From Candidatus Methanogasteraceae archaeon UBA261 (GTDB lineage Archaea > Halobacteriota > Methanosarcinia > Methanosarcinales > Methanogasteraceae), in assembly GCA_002506015.1 (NCBI GenBank), contig DAWR01000115.1, positions 1 to 12,722 on the forward strand: a stretch of 12,722 nucleotides of DNA, read 5' to 3'. The translations under genes and the position numbers were made by a program. Of the stretch, positions 4,990 through 12,370 are shown piece by piece. The notes under the pieces are model-generated. The model saw only the letters and a list, made by a program, of their open reading frames with translations, was not told the origin of the DNA and did no database searches. Numbering within the stretch: position 1 is the stretch's first letter; every line of letters begins with the position of its first letter.

Positions 4990-5571
4990 TCATGCCTCCT
5001 TATCCTTACCTTCGTCAAGTATGCTCGCGCCTTCCTTAACGCTCGTCGGGTGCTCCGGGTGCATTTCACGCCCTATAGGTGAATTCGCATAGAAAGCTAT
5101 CAGCATCTCCTCATCTTTTGCGACTGTGTAACTCGGAACAGCGGTCTTGCGACCGGAGATTGCGATATGTCCGTGCGTGATGAACTGTCGCGCCTGCCGC
5201 ATGCTGTGCGCAAGTCCCTGCCTGTAGACCTGAGTCTGAAGACGTCGTTCAAGGATGCCCTCGATCCCGAGACCGAGTATGGCATCCAGATCTGCGTCGC
5301 TCTGCAAGACGCCGATGCGCTGCAGCCTCGAAACGATCTGATCGGACTCCCTCTTCGTGTGTCCTGTAAGTTCTCCTTTCGCCGCGGATTCGGCGAGCAG
5401 CCTACGCGCGGTACGCCTGTGCTTGCGAAGAACGTTTTCAGCAATCCAGACCTCTCGTTTGTTCCGCAGTCCGTACGTCTTGATCAGTTCGGACTCGGAC
5501 GCGAGTTTCTCTGCCTGCCACGGATGTCGTGGTGTGTTGTACGTTTTGTGGTGTTTACGCGGATGTCCCAT
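4990..5571 (-). CDS. rps4: 30S ribosomal protein S4 (uS4)
   Basis: The 193-residue product is archaeal uS4, a primary 16S rRNA-binding protein that starts assembly of the 30S body. It begins MGHPRKHHKTYNTPRHPW, the typical archaeal N-terminus, followed by a helical domain with the KTYGLRNKREVW block (31-43). The S4 RNA-binding domain covers about 108-160, including VYRQGLAHSMRQARQFITHGHIAISG. The acidic/charged tail after residue 165 is of ordinary archaeal type. It starts 7 nt after the rps13 stop, with an AAAGGAT Shine-Dalgarno candidate about 11 nt before the ATG overlapping the rps13 end. It lies only 2 nt from the chosen rps11 start, so the three genes form one operon. Confidence 0.95.
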   Translation of the reverse strand: MGHPRKHHKTYNTPRHPWQAEKLASESELIKTYGLRNKREVWIAENVLRKHRRTARRLLAESAAKGELTGHTKRESDQIVSRLQRIGVLQSDADLDAILGLGIEGILERRLQTQVYRQGLAHSMRQARQFITHGHIAISGRKTAVPSYTVAKDEEMLIAFYANSPIGREMHPEHPTSVKEGASILDEGKDKEA

Positions 5572-5578
5572 GTTATCA

Positions 5579-6052
5579 CTATCCTTTCACTCGTTTTCTG
5601 CTGACGCCGACTGTTGCGCCCGATCTTCCTGTCGACCGTGTCCGCTGTCCGCGAACCCTGAGACCTCGTTCGTGACGGATACCGCAGTAACTACGGGTCT
5701 TCTTCATAGTGTTGATGTCCTCGGTAACGGTCAGTGTAAGGTCCACGCCTACGAGATGCCTGTCCTCGCCGGTCAGAAAGTCCCGTCTCCGGTTAAGCAT
5801 CCATGTCGGGACCACATCACCAATATCCGCGAGCGCCTTCCTTAATTTTTCGACTTTCGCGTCGTCCAGCAATCCGATGGTTGTCGTTGGGTCGATCCCG
5901 GCGCAATCCGCAAGAATCCTCGCGTTGCGTATGCCAATGCCCTTTAACCCTGTGAGCGCGTACTGTACCGACCGGTGTCCATCCAGATCGGTGTTCGCAA
6001 TACGTACGAGATGTTTTACCTCTTGTGTTTCTTCAATATCTGTCTCGGTCAT
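5579..6052 (-). CDS. rps13: 30S ribosomal protein S13 (uS13)
   Basis: This 157-residue archaeal uS13 sits in the head of the 30S subunit and contacts P-site tRNA and the 50S subunit. Family features are HLVRIANTDLDGHRSVQYALTGLKGIG (helix-hairpin-helix region, about 14-40), PTWMLNRRRDFLTGED (about 81-96) and the C-terminal RSYCGIRHERGLRVRGQRTRSTGR, a highly conserved rRNA-binding tail. It is the first gene of the rps13-rps4-rps11 operon and diverges from pcn across 144 bp. AGAGGA lies 7 nt upstream of the ATG, a good Shine-Dalgarno, so this start is well supported. Confidence 0.96.
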   Translation of the reverse strand: MTETDIEETQEVKHLVRIANTDLDGHRSVQYALTGLKGIGIRNARILADCAGIDPTTTIGLLDDAKVEKLRKALADIGDVVPTWMLNRRRDFLTGEDRHLVGVDLTLTVTEDINTMKKTRSYCGIRHERGLRVRGQRTRSTGRSGATVGVSRKRVKG

Positions 6053-6076
6053 TGTGGTTCCTCTGCGTGATTGAGC

Positions 6077-6110
6077 TAAATAAAGTATTTGTCGATATGC
6101 TTAATACTTT
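6077..6110 (-). promoter_or_regulatory. Promoter region of the rps13 operon
   Basis: Two TATA-like elements lie on the minus strand: CTTTATTTA (6085-6077) and AAAGTATTAA (6110-6101). The closer one would start transcription about 3 nt before the ATG and would leave out the AGAGGA Shine-Dalgarno. The farther one gives a leader of about 27 nt that includes it. I favour the farther box or use of both, but cannot decide from sequence alone. Confidence 0.45.
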
Positions 6111-6120
6111 TCTCATCAGG

Positions 6121-6130
6121 TATTTATAAT
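6121..6130 (+). promoter_or_regulatory. TATA box of the pcn operon
   Basis: TATTTATAAT is a strong archaeal TATA match. With about 26 bp to the start site it predicts transcription from near 6152 and a leader of about 45 nt. The leader carries GGAGG at 6183-6187, 9 nt before the pcn ATG. It is divergent from the rps13 promoter, so the two operons may be co-regulated. Confidence 0.55.
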
Positions 6131-6196
6131 ATGCCCCGTAAAGGAATACAGATATGTGCAACCCGCTACAGTTTATAGTACCGGAGGAAAAGAAAT

Positions 6197-6934
6197 ATGT
6201 TTAGAGCAATCATCAGTGCGGAAATATTGCAGGATGCGATCAAAGCAGCGTCATCGGTTGTTGACGAGGCGCGATTCGAGATTGCGCCGGAAGGGCTTTC
6301 GGCTCGTGCGGTTGATCCGGCAAACGCGGCGATGATCTCACTCGAGTTATCAAAGGATGCATTTGTACTCTTCGAAGGAACCGAGGGTGAGATCGGAATC
6401 GATCTGAATAGATTTACGGACATTCTCGGAATGGCTGGCAAAAACGACGAAATCGAACTGAAGCTGGACCCGGACACACACAAACTCGACATCAGCATGG
6501 GGGGATTTTCATACACGCTGGCACTTCTGGACCCATCGACGCTTCGGAATGCGCCGGTAGTGCCTGCGCTTGATCTCCCGGCAGAGATCACGATCTCGGA
6601 AAGCGTCTTCAAGCGCATGATAAAAGCAGCCGAGATGGTGAGCGACCACATGAGCGTGGGTGTGCAGAACGGTGTATTCGTAATGGAAGCGGTTGGGGAC
6701 AGCGATCATGTGCGGCTTGATCTCACGGGTTCGGATCTGATCGCAATAACACCTGCAGACGTCAAATCACTCTATTCGCTGGATTATCTCTCTGACATCG
6801 GCAAGGGTGTCGGCGGCGCGGGCGAGATCACAATCCACCTGGGACGGGATCTTCCTGTAGTCATCCAGTTCGAGTTCGCCGCAGGCGAGTGTACGGTCAA
6901 GTACGTTCTCGCACCAAGAATCGAATCGGATTGA
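6197..6934 (+). CDS. pcn: DNA polymerase sliding clamp (PCNA)
   Basis: The 245-residue protein has the length and two-domain architecture of archaeal PCNA, the homotrimeric ring that tethers DNA polymerases, FEN1, ligase and other partners to DNA. Diagnostic stretches are the N-terminal FRAIISAEILQDAI, EGLSARAVDPANAAMISLEL (32-51), the DLNRFTDIL segment (69-77), LALLDPSTLRNAPVVPALDLPA around the interdomain connecting loop (108-129), the YSLDYLSDIGK block (193-203), and the terminal LAPRIE (238-243), where PIP-box partners dock near the C-terminus. A GGAGG lies 9 nt before the ATG. It is the first gene of an operon with the PAC2 gene 14 nt downstream. Nothing is unusual in the clamp itself. 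Confidence 0.96.
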   Translation: MFRAIISAEILQDAIKAASSVVDEARFEIAPEGLSARAVDPANAAMISLELSKDAFVLFEGTEGEIGIDLNRFTDILGMAGKNDEIELKLDPDTHKLDISMGGFSYTLALLDPSTLRNAPVVPALDLPAEITISESVFKRMIKAAEMVSDHMSVGVQNGVFVMEAVGDSDHVRLDLTGSDLIAITPADVKSLYSLDYLSDIGKGVGGAGEITIHLGRDLPVVIQFEFAAGECTVKYVLAPRIESD

Positions 6935-6948
6935 TGGATTGAGCAACA

Positions 6949-7764
6949 ATGGCAGATAATACCATAACAACGATTCAGAAGGATCAGATGCCGACGTTCA
7001 CGAGCGATGTCACAATCCACATCCTCGACGATGTTGAACTGCGTTCTCCGATCCTGCTTGAGGGACTTCCGGGAGTCGGGCATGTCGGGAAGCTGGTTGC
7101 AGAGCATCTGATCGATATGTTTGATGCAAAGAGGATCATTGATATCTATTCCACACATTTTCCGCCGCAGGTGATGGTAAACGAAGACTGTACGGTCCGG
7201 ATGGTTAGAAACGAGGTATACGCTCACCGCGCGGAGGACGATGGGATCGATCTCTTGATCCTGGTTGGGGATCATCAGAGTACCACAAGCGAGGGGCACT
7301 ATACCCTCTGTAACACGTTTCTGGACATTGCGGAACAGTTCAATGTCTCCAGAATCTACTCGCTCGGCGGGTGCCCGACCGGTCAACTGGAGGAGGCTGA
7401 TACCGTGATCGGAACCGTCAACAACCCCGACTTAATCGATGAGTTGTCAGAACACGGGGTCGAATTTGAGGAGGGTGAGCCGTGGACCGGGATATTCGGT
7501 ACTTCCGGGATCCTGCTTCCGATGAGCCGGGCGCGGAGGATCGACGCAGCGTGTCTTATGGGGGTCACCTCAGGGTATCTCGTTGACCCGAAGAGCGCGC
7601 AGGCGGTAATCGAGGTTCTCGCCAGTCTGCTCAAGATCGATGTGGATACACAGGCGCTCGAGGAGCATGCTGTCGAGATGGAGAAGGTCGTTGCGAAGTT
7701 GCAGGAGATGCAGCAGTATTCGGGAATGAACAAAACCGAGGATGATTTACGATATATCGGATGA
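6949..7764 (+). CDS. PAC2-family protein (proteasome assembly chaperone-like)
   Basis: The 271-residue product belongs to the PAC2/COG2047 family, whose archaeal members include PbaB-type proteins related to eukaryotic proteasome-assembly chaperones. Family features are the glycine-rich LLEGLPGVGHVGKLVAEHL (36-54), STHFPPQVMV (68-77), the LILVGDHQSTTSEGHY strand-turn (103-118), YSLGGCPTGQ (137-146), and GTSGILLPMSRARRIDAACLMGVTSGY (184-210). Residues 232-258 form a likely amphipathic or coiled-coil helix, and the chain ends DLRYIG. Some archaeal homologues bind the 20S core through a C-terminal HbYX tail. Here Tyr269 is third from the end rather than second, so proteasome binding is not assured. 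It lies between pcn and the acyl-CoA synthetase with short gaps (14 and 4 nt), so it is co-transcribed with them. The assignment to family is firm; the function is inferred. Confidence 0.85.
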   Translation: MADNTITTIQKDQMPTFTSDVTIHILDDVELRSPILLEGLPGVGHVGKLVAEHLIDMFDAKRIIDIYSTHFPPQVMVNEDCTVRMVRNEVYAHRAEDDGIDLLILVGDHQSTTSEGHYTLCNTFLDIAEQFNVSRIYSLGGCPTGQLEEADTVIGTVNNPDLIDELSEHGVEFEEGEPWTGIFGTSGILLPMSRARRIDAACLMGVTSGYLVDPKSAQAVIEVLASLLKIDVDTQALEEHAVEMEKVVAKLQEMQQYSGMNKTEDDLRYIG

Positions 7765-7768
7765 TTGA

Positions 7769-9844
7769 ATGGCATTTGAGAGGGTTTTCAGCCCGGATTC
7801 GGTGGCGATCATCGGAGCATCAAGGGCTGAGGGGAAAGTGGGGCGAGTCGTACTCGATAACATCATAAATGGATTCACAGGGAAGATATACCCGATAAAT
7901 CCCGGTGCGGATGAGATTAGTGGTCTTACGTGTTACCCTGATATTGGCAGTTCCCCGCCTGTTGATCTTGCGGTCATAGTCGTACCTGCAATCGCCGTTC
8001 CTGATGTGCTTGAGGCATGCGGTATCAAAGGTGTGCCGAATGTGGTTGTCATATCGGCTGGTTTCAAGGAGGCAGGGGAAGCTGAACTGGAGACGCGATG
8101 CGTCGAGATTGTGCGAAGATATGGCATGCGCATGCTCGGACCAAACAGTCTCGGATTCGTATCCACGTATTCCAATCTGAACGCATCGTTTGCCGGGAGC
8201 AGCGCGCTTCAGGGAAATATAGGGCTTGCGTCGCAGAGCGGAGCACTCTGCACAGCGATTCTCGACTGGGCGAACGTTGGTGGGATCGGATTTTCGAGAT
8301 TCATCAGCCTCGGAAACAAGGCTGACATCAGCGAAAACGATGTGATAGATGCACTTGTTGAAGACGAGAAGACGAACGTGATTGTGCTATACCTCGAAGG
8401 GATAAAATACGGAAAGCGGTTCATGGATGTTGCAAGCAGTGCGACACACAAAAAACCGGTGGTCATAATCAAGTCCGGGAGAACCCGGGCAGGCGCAAAA
8501 GCCGTGTCGTCGCACACAGGAACGCTCGCAGGCTCGGATGCCGCTTATGATTCCGCATTCCACCAGAGCGGTGTCATCAGGGCAGAGTCAATCGAGGAGG
8601 TCTTCGACTACGCGCTTGCGTTCTCGTACCAGCCGATACCGTCAGGAGATGCGATCGCAATTGTCACGAACGCAGGAGGTCCTGGCGTTCTCGCGGCTGA
8701 TGCGTGTGAGTCGCTCGGTGTTACGATCGCAACATTTGAGAAGAGAACTATTGATGCGCTAAGATCATCGCTTCCGCCCGCAGCAGGGATCTACAATCCG
8801 GTGGACGTGCTCGGCGATGCGACTCCTGACCGCTATAAGTCTGCAATCGATGCGGTGATCGACGATGAGAACGTGAGTGGCATAATCGTCCTCGCATCCC
8901 CGCAGGCGATGACCAATATGAAGCAAATCGCAGAGATCATAGCTGTTACGAACCGCAGATCACAAAAGCCGATTCTCGCAGGTCTGATGGGTGGGGAAAT
9001 GGTGCGCGAAGGTGCGAAAGTGCTTTCCGAAAACCGGATTCCGAACTACGAGTTTCCGGAGCGAGCAGCAAGGGCGATGCACGCGATGATCAGGTACGCT
9101 GGAATTGCCGCACGAGGTGACGCAATCGTTCCGGATCTCGACGTTGATATGGAGTCTGTGCAGGATATCCTTGACACGGCGAGAAGAGATGGTAACACGA
9201 GGCTTGGGATAGAATGTCTACCCATACTTGCGAAATACGGGATACCTGTTGTGGATTCAGCCATCGCAGTTACCAGAGATGAGGTGATGGAATCTGCCGA
9301 CCGTATAGGCTACCCGGCTGTCATGAAAGTGATATCCTTAGATATATCGCACAAGACAGATGTTGGCGGCGTGCGAACAGGAATCGCTAACGCTGAAGAG
9401 GCAGGCGTAATCTACGACGACATGATGCACAGAATCAGCCGCTACATGCCAGAGGCGCGAATCGATGGCGTATTGATCCAGAGAATGCTTCATGGTGGAC
9501 GGGAGATCATCCTTGGCATGAACAAGGACCCCCAGTTCGGAGCCATGCTCATGTTCGGTCTCGGCGGCATATCTGTTGAGGTTTTGAAGGACGTGACGTT
9601 CAGGATCGCCCCGATCACAGAAAAGGATGCGGATGACATGATACGGGGGATCAAAGCATATCCTATGCTTCTCGGGATTCGAGGATCGGAACCATCCGAT
9701 ATCGGTGCGATAAAGGATAGTTTACTCCGCCTCTCGAAACTCTGTACTGATTTTCCAGAGATAACGGAAATCGATATCAACCCACTGCTCGTTTTCAGAG
9801 ATGGCTGCGCAGCAGTTGATATAAGGATCACACTGGAGGACTAA
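7769..9844 (+). CDS. Acetate/acyl--CoA ligase (ADP-forming), fused alpha and beta subunits
   Basis: The 691-residue enzyme would interconvert acyl-CoA + ADP + Pi and acid + CoA + ATP, the main archaeal route for substrate-level ATP from acetyl-CoA. The alpha part has the CoA-binding domain (SVAIIGASRAEGKVG, 11-25), the succinyl-CoA-ligase-like region with LGPNSLGF (123-130), SQSGAL (155-160) and the phosphohistidine segment SSHTG (His249). The beta part is the ATP-grasp domain (about 465-691), with YGIPVVDS (490-497), GYPAVMKV (514-521), ISHKTDVGGV including His528 (526-535), the GGREIILGMNKDPQFG block (576-591) and the terminal EIDINPLLV (667-675). Domain order alpha then beta in one chain is common in archaea, while Pyrococcus carries two subunits. 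Substrate range (acetate, branched or aryl acids) cannot be read. The ATG is 4 nt after the PAC2 stop, with GGATGA as a weak Shine-Dalgarno. Confidence 0.93.
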   Translation: MAFERVFSPDSVAIIGASRAEGKVGRVVLDNIINGFTGKIYPINPGADEISGLTCYPDIGSSPPVDLAVIVVPAIAVPDVLEACGIKGVPNVVVISAGFKEAGEAELETRCVEIVRRYGMRMLGPNSLGFVSTYSNLNASFAGSSALQGNIGLASQSGALCTAILDWANVGGIGFSRFISLGNKADISENDVIDALVEDEKTNVIVLYLEGIKYGKRFMDVASSATHKKPVVIIKSGRTRAGAKAVSSHTGTLAGSDAAYDSAFHQSGVIRAESIEEVFDYALAFSYQPIPSGDAIAIVTNAGGPGVLAADACESLGVTIATFEKRTIDALRSSLPPAAGIYNPVDVLGDATPDRYKSAIDAVIDDENVSGIIVLASPQAMTNMKQIAEIIAVTNRRSQKPILAGLMGGEMVREGAKVLSENRIPNYEFPERAARAMHAMIRYAGIAARGDAIVPDLDVDMESVQDILDTARRDGNTRLGIECLPILAKYGIPVVDSAIAVTRDEVMESADRIGYPAVMKVISLDISHKTDVGGVRTGIANAEEAGVIYDDMMHRISRYMPEARIDGVLIQRMLHGGREIILGMNKDPQFGAMLMFGLGGISVEVLKDVTFRIAPITEKDADDMIRGIKAYPMLLGIRGSEPSDIGAIKDSLLRLSKLCTDFPEITEIDINPLLVFRDGCAAVDIRITLED

Positions 9845-9846
9845 AG

Positions 9847-10905
9847 ATGAAATCCATATTAATAGGTTCATGCGAGGGATATTCAGGAAAAAGCGCGATC
9901 TGCATGGGTCTTGGACTGATACTCAAGAAGAGGGGGCTTGCGGTTGGATACATGAAGCCGTTCGGCAACCAGTTTCAGGAGATCGATTCTAAGCTCGTGG
10001 ATGGCGATGCGAAGACGATCAAAACCGCTCTCGAATTGAGCGACCCTCTGAAGCTGATAACCCCGGTGATGCTCACACACGACTTCTACCACCGCGCATT
10101 GACCGGTGGCGTGGATGTTTCGGGCGACATCCTGCGCGCATACAGGACGTTGTCAGAGGGCAAGGATGTGATGATAATTGAGGGCAACGAGGAGCTTGCC
10201 GGCGGGATCATGTACGACATGTCGGATATCGAGATTGCGAGGCTCGTGGGCGCCCGGATTCTTCTTGTCAGCCGATATCAGAGTATGCAGGAGATCGATA
10301 ACATCTTGAATGACTACAAGATAATCGGGGATCCGGAACTCCTGATCGGAGCCATACTCAATGGCGTGATCAACCCGAAGGAGGCGTCCGAGCTTGCTGT
10401 TCCGTTCTTACGAGAGCGGGGAATCAAAGTCTTCGGGGCGATACCAAAGGATCCGGTCTTGAAATCGGTCTCAATCGGAGAGATCGCAGACGCGCTCGGA
10501 AGCGAGATACTGATCAGAGAGGATATGCGCAACGTGCTTGTGGATCACTTCTTCGTCGGTGCAATGGAAGCGAACACCGCTCTCAGGTATTTCAAGCGGG
10601 AAAAGAGCTTTGCGCTGATTACAGGCGGTGGCAGAGCGGATATTCAGCTGGCAGCCCTCGAATCCGGCGTGAAGTGCATCATACTGACCGGGAACATGTA
10701 CCCGAGTTCTGCGATCCTCGGCGTTGCCGGAGAACGCGGTGTACCCATAATGGTTGTTCCCGGAGACACAATGACGACTGTTGAGGCGATGGAGACGATC
10801 ATGGGCACTGCACGGATACTCGGCGAGGCAAAGATGGGCAGAATCGAGGAGTTGCTCGATCGGTACGTGGACACCGAGGCGCTGGGACTGGCGATCGGTC
10901 TTTGA
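9847..10905 (+). CDS. BioD-like/DRTGG-domain protein (phosphotransacetylase N-terminal-type)
   Basis: The 352-residue product resembles the N-terminal regulatory part of long phosphotransacetylases but lacks the Pta catalytic domain. Residues 1-205 form a BioD/cobyrinate-synthase-like P-loop domain with a variant nucleotide loop GSCEGYSGKSA (7-17), YMKPFG (35-40) and IIEGNEELAGG (110-120). Residues about 210-325 form a DRTGG domain, with VGAM (237-240), ITGGGRADIQLAAL (258-271) and ILTGNMYPS (279-287). The stretch GERGVPIMVVPGDTMTTVEAME (295-316) is typical of this group. It starts 2 nt after the acyl-CoA synthetase stop with GGAGG 7 nt before its ATG, so it is tightly co-expressed. A plausible role is nucleotide- or metabolite-sensing control of the synthetase. 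No enzymatic activity is established from sequence, and dethiobiotin synthesis is unlikely given this context. Confidence 0.82.
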   Translation: MKSILIGSCEGYSGKSAICMGLGLILKKRGLAVGYMKPFGNQFQEIDSKLVDGDAKTIKTALELSDPLKLITPVMLTHDFYHRALTGGVDVSGDILRAYRTLSEGKDVMIIEGNEELAGGIMYDMSDIEIARLVGARILLVSRYQSMQEIDNILNDYKIIGDPELLIGAILNGVINPKEASELAVPFLRERGIKVFGAIPKDPVLKSVSIGEIADALGSEILIREDMRNVLVDHFFVGAMEANTALRYFKREKSFALITGGGRADIQLAALESGVKCIILTGNMYPSSAILGVAGERGVPIMVVPGDTMTTVEAMETIMGTARILGEAKMGRIEELLDRYVDTEALGLAIGL

Positions 10906-10956
10906 GCTTGCTGAGCCTGCAACAGATGACAGAAAAGTACGTGCTCGATAACTTGT

Positions 10957-11026
10957 GGGATCCTGCTCAATAACTGTGCAGGAACCACAAGATTTCTGTG
11001 TTAATCTTGTGCAATCTCGTGGTGTT
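10957..11026 (+). repeat. AACCAC-bounded palindromic element, copy 2 (3' of the DRTGG gene)
   Basis: The element begins GGGATCCTGCTCAATA about 51 nt after the DRTGG-gene stop. It has a CCTGC/GCAGG stem (10962-10966 and 10978-10982), then a core from AACCAC (10983-10988) to GTGGT (11019-11023). Inside is a perfect 9-bp hairpin, CACAAGATT/AATCTTGTG (10986-10994 and 11003-11011, 8-nt loop). It aligns along its whole length with the reverse complement of 4480-4569, which has one additional 20-bp unit. No T-run follows here. Confidence 0.7.
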
Positions 11027-11059
11027 ATATGCGGATATCCACACAATATTGGGTACGTA

Positions 11060-11138
11060 CAACTTGTGGATAAAATCAGTGTTAATCTGTGGCTAAACCC
11101 CCCTATCCGCCACTGATTTACACAAATTGCCCAGATCG
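11060..11138. repeat. Degenerate CCACAGATT-type arms in inverted orientation
   Basis: On the minus strand from 11097, TTTAGCCACAGATTAACACT continues into ATCCACAAGTT. On the plus strand from 11108, CGCCACTGATTTACACAAAT continues. Both are built of the same CCAC-AGATT-ACACNGATT units as copies 1 and 2, but more diverged, and they face away from each other around a C-run. It is probably a decayed member of the same family. Confidence 0.45.
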
Positions 11139-11183
11139 AGGGTTATCTGTTTGTCATACGTTACCCAAGGTATATTCAACAGA

Positions 11184-12365
11184 TCACGAACACATCTCGA
11201 TTAAGACTTCCTCTCCGCTGGTTGTGCCCCTTGCAATGAGCACGTCGCTGAAACAGAGCACTGTTTTTGCGCCAGGGCTATAGATCCACCGTCCTTTGCG
11301 CTTGACAGCCATAACATGCATGCCGGTCTCGGTCTCGAGTTTGAGTTCGCCGAGCGACTTTCCGACAACCGCCGAACCCTCTGCGATCGGGATCCTGGTG
11401 ACCATCTCGTCGGACTCGCGTACGGCAAGCGCCATTATCGGATGCACCTCAATCTCCCGCAGCACCACATCAGCAATGTCATAAGCCGCATCAGAGATCG
11501 CTTCCGACGCATTTGCGAGATGTAGAAGCCCCCTGAGCTGATCTACCTCATTGAGATGTTTTGCCGACTTGAGTACCCAGTGCTGGAGCTCGTATGTCAT
11601 GCCGTCCATCTTATCCTCGATGTATTTCACTTCTTCTGCGATATCTTTGTTGTAAAAGAGCATTGCATAGTACGCAAGCCCGACTGCGAGTTCGGACATG
11701 TTCTTCATCTCAACGATCATATCGACGGCACGATCGAGGTCGCCAAGCACACGCTCCGGCTCGAATGTGGCTCGCTGGTATTTCTCGCAGGTCGCGCACG
11801 TCATAAAGAGCGGCACGCCATCGTCGTGCCCGCGTGCAAAGACCACATCCCCCTCGTGGATTATTGTGCTGTGATCCGGATCATATATCCAGTTACGTCC
11901 CCGTCTGATCGCAATCACCCACATGCCGGTCTCGGTCTCGAGCTCGATCTCGCCGAGCGTGCGCCCCGAAATCGGCGACTTTGCACTGACAGTGGCTCTC
12001 GCAACAGTCTCCTCAGCGCTCCTAAGGTCCTGCTTCAGTTCAGCAGGTATCCCGAGATCGAGCAGCGCAATCTTTGCGATGTCGCCTGCGGCATTCGAGA
12101 TGTTCTCTGCAGCAGCTCCGGTCTGCAGAACGCCCGCAAGCGCCTCTGCCTCGTCGATTCGTCTGGCGCTCAACATTGCGGATATTCGCATGTAGTAATC
12201 AAGAGTATCCATACTCTCTTCGAGGCGGATGACCTCCATTGCGATCTCCCTATCGTCGTAGATGACAGCGGAGTATGCGAGATCCATCATCAACTCGGAT
12301 GTGTCCTTCATATCGATCAGCAGATCTTTCATACTTCTTGTGCAGTACTTGAGTTCTTTTGACAT
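11184..12365 (-). CDS. Duplicated PhoU/TrkA-C domain protein (probable cation-transport regulator)
   Basis: The 393-residue soluble protein consists of two copies of a PhoU-like helical domain plus TrkA-C (RCK C-terminal) domain. PhoU-like regions are about 8-120 and 210-320, each with a KxMSEL/DTSELMMDLAY-type helix. TrkA-C regions are about 126-180 and 328-381, including TLGEIELETETGMWV (136-150) and SLGELKLETETGMHV (337-351), 201 residues apart. TrkA-C domains bind ligands and gate K+ or other cation transporters, and PhoU-TrkA-C proteins often accompany transporter genes; none is visible in this window. A CATC cysteine pair (190-193) marks the linker between the repeats. The protein has no membrane segment, so it is a regulator, not a channel. 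The ATG at 12365 has only weak GAG upstream; a TATA-like AATTAAAAAG lies about 48 bp upstream. It is convergent with the DRTGG gene. Confidence 0.85.
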   Translation of the reverse strand: MSKELKYCTRSMKDLLIDMKDTSELMMDLAYSAVIYDDREIAMEVIRLEESMDTLDYYMRISAMLSARRIDEAEALAGVLQTGAAAENISNAAGDIAKIALLDLGIPAELKQDLRSAEETVARATVSAKSPISGRTLGEIELETETGMWVIAIRRGRNWIYDPDHSTIIHEGDVVFARGHDDGVPLFMTCATCEKYQRATFEPERVLGDLDRAVDMIVEMKNMSELAVGLAYYAMLFYNKDIAEEVKYIEDKMDGMTYELQHWVLKSAKHLNEVDQLRGLLHLANASEAISDAAYDIADVVLREIEVHPIMALAVRESDEMVTRIPIAEGSAVVGKSLGELKLETETGMHVMAVKRKGRWIYSPGAKTVLCFSDVLIARGTTSGEEVLIEMCS

Positions 12366-12370
12366 GTTTC

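Larger units (their letters stand above)
10906..11183. other. Convergent intergenic region with two repeat elements
   Basis: Between the stop codons of the DRTGG gene and the PhoU/TrkA-C gene I see no coding frame with protein-like content. It holds the AACCAC-bounded copy 2 (10957-11026) and a more degenerate pair of related arms (11060-11138). A GTACGTAC palindrome (11053-11060) sits between them, inside a CCACA/TGTGG frame (11039-11043 and 11065-11069). Confidence 0.6.

Noticed and set aside
6784..7386. 200-codon frame antisense to pcn and the PAC2 gene
   Set aside because: Shadow of two well-supported genes.
10471..11046. 191-codon frame antisense to the DRTGG gene and crossing a repeat
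   Set aside because: Shadow of a real gene; the part beyond it is repeat-derived.
11556..12362. 268-codon frame antisense to the PhoU/TrkA-C gene
   Set aside because: It is a mirror of a clearly coding sequence with duplicated domains; no independent motifs or start signals.
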